A stretch of 64,000 bases of DNA from Haematobacter massiliensis. GTDB taxonomy: Bacteria; Pseudomonadota; Alphaproteobacteria; Rhodobacterales; Rhodobacteraceae. The DNA is taken from positions 248,001-312,000 of the forward strand of contig NZ_JGYG01000001.1 in assembly GCF_000740795.1 (NCBI RefSeq), read 5' to 3'. The translations under genes were made by a program, and so were the position numbers. The notes below the pieces were generated by a model. It ran no database searches, was not told the DNA's origin, and saw nothing but the letters and a program-made list of their open reading frames with translations. Positions 63,798-64,000 of this stretch are shown here, piece after piece; positions within the stretch are counted from its first letter, which is position 1, and each line of letters opens with the position of its first letter.

Positions 63798-64000
63798 ATG
63801 GAACTGACCGTCAAGGAACAGGTAAAGTACTGGGGCATCGCGGCGCTGGTCTTTCTGTTGCTGCTCTGGGTGCTGGGCGATGTAATCCTGCCCTTTGTCA
63901 TAGGCGGTGCGATCGCCTACTTCCTTGACCCGCTGGCAGACCGGCTGGAGAGGATCGGTCTTTCGCGACTGATGGCGACGGTGATCATCTCGCTTGCGGC
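63798..64000 (+). CDS. AI-2E/PerM family transporter, N-terminal part (runs off window)
   Basis: The frame starts MELTVKEQVKYWGIAALVFL and stays open to the window end (67 codons). It shows the first PerM helix pair, WGIAALVFLLLLWVLGDVIL and PFVIGGAIAYFLDPLADRLERIGLSR. The phrase GAIAYFLDPLADRLE is characteristic of the family. It is distinct from the PerM-type gene at 35.8 kb. Confidence 0.8.
   Translation, partial: MELTVKEQVKYWGIAALVFLLLLWVLGDVILPFVIGGAIAYFLDPLADRLERIGLSRLMATVIISLA

Overview
The window is a GC-rich, densely packed, ordinary-looking bacterial chromosome segment with features typical of an alphaproteobacterium, most likely Rhodobacterales. The evidence is: a circularly permuted two-piece tmRNA gene; exact alphaproteobacterial-type LexA boxes (GTTC-N7-GTTC); an iscR-iscS-sufBCD-sufS operon headed by an IscR without the usual cysteines and a promoter overlapped by an Irr/ICE-like palindrome; an opgG-opgI-opgH glucan operon as described for Rhodobacter sphaeroides; a VPLPA-CTERM-type surface protein; and a short ProRS without editing domain. 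I cannot name genus or species.

Layout. 0-5.4 kb: 3' part of gyrA with terminator, an unassigned 0.5-kb gap, trmFO, gluQ (its start region carries GC-rich palindromes), then divergent hisI and an IscU-like scaffold. 5.4-12.5 kb, minus strand: a 40-residue membrane protein behind two LexA boxes, recG, ligA, a squalene/phytoene-synthase-like gene and cobQ. 12.6-21.8 kb: malonyl-CoA decarboxylase, then the nine-gene Fe-S assembly operon on the minus strand. 21.8-30.1 kb, plus strand: an alpha/beta hydrolase, an HD hydrolase, icd and a complete dppABCDF dipeptide importer. 30.1-36.9 kb: a DHFR-like protein, YitT, tRNA-Ser(GGA), opgGIH and an AI-2E/PerM permease. 36.9-43.7 kb, minus strand: kup, a large mechanosensitive channel, cysK and a GGCT-NUDIX fusion. 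44-50.6 kb: an orphan PotD-like binding protein, ssrA, DUF1330, alaS, DUF488 and rlmN. 50.7-57.9 kb: an IalB-like protein, asparaginase, serB, an EEP nuclease, a PLD/cardiolipin synthase and eutBC. 58-64 kb: a CTERM protein, HdeD, lolD and lolC, a short CRISPR-like repeat array, proS and the start of another PerM permease.

How the genes relate. The strongest functional block is Fe-S cluster biogenesis (the iscR-suf operon, plus a separate scaffold next to hisI). It supplies enzymes such as RlmN. Ethanolamine ammonia-lyase (eutBC) needs adenosylcobalamin, and cobQ is a cobalamin-pathway gene in the same window. Peptide import (Dpp), osmoregulated periplasmic glucans, K+ uptake and a mechanosensitive channel form a nutrient and osmotic-stress group. 

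The most interesting lead is the small membrane protein at 5491-5613. It has a strong ribosome-binding site and two exact LexA boxes, which makes it a candidate SOS-induced division or membrane regulator analogous to SidA of Caulobacter. The second is a short array with 60-bp period near 61.6-61.8 kb that looks like an orphan, decaying type I-E-like CRISPR.
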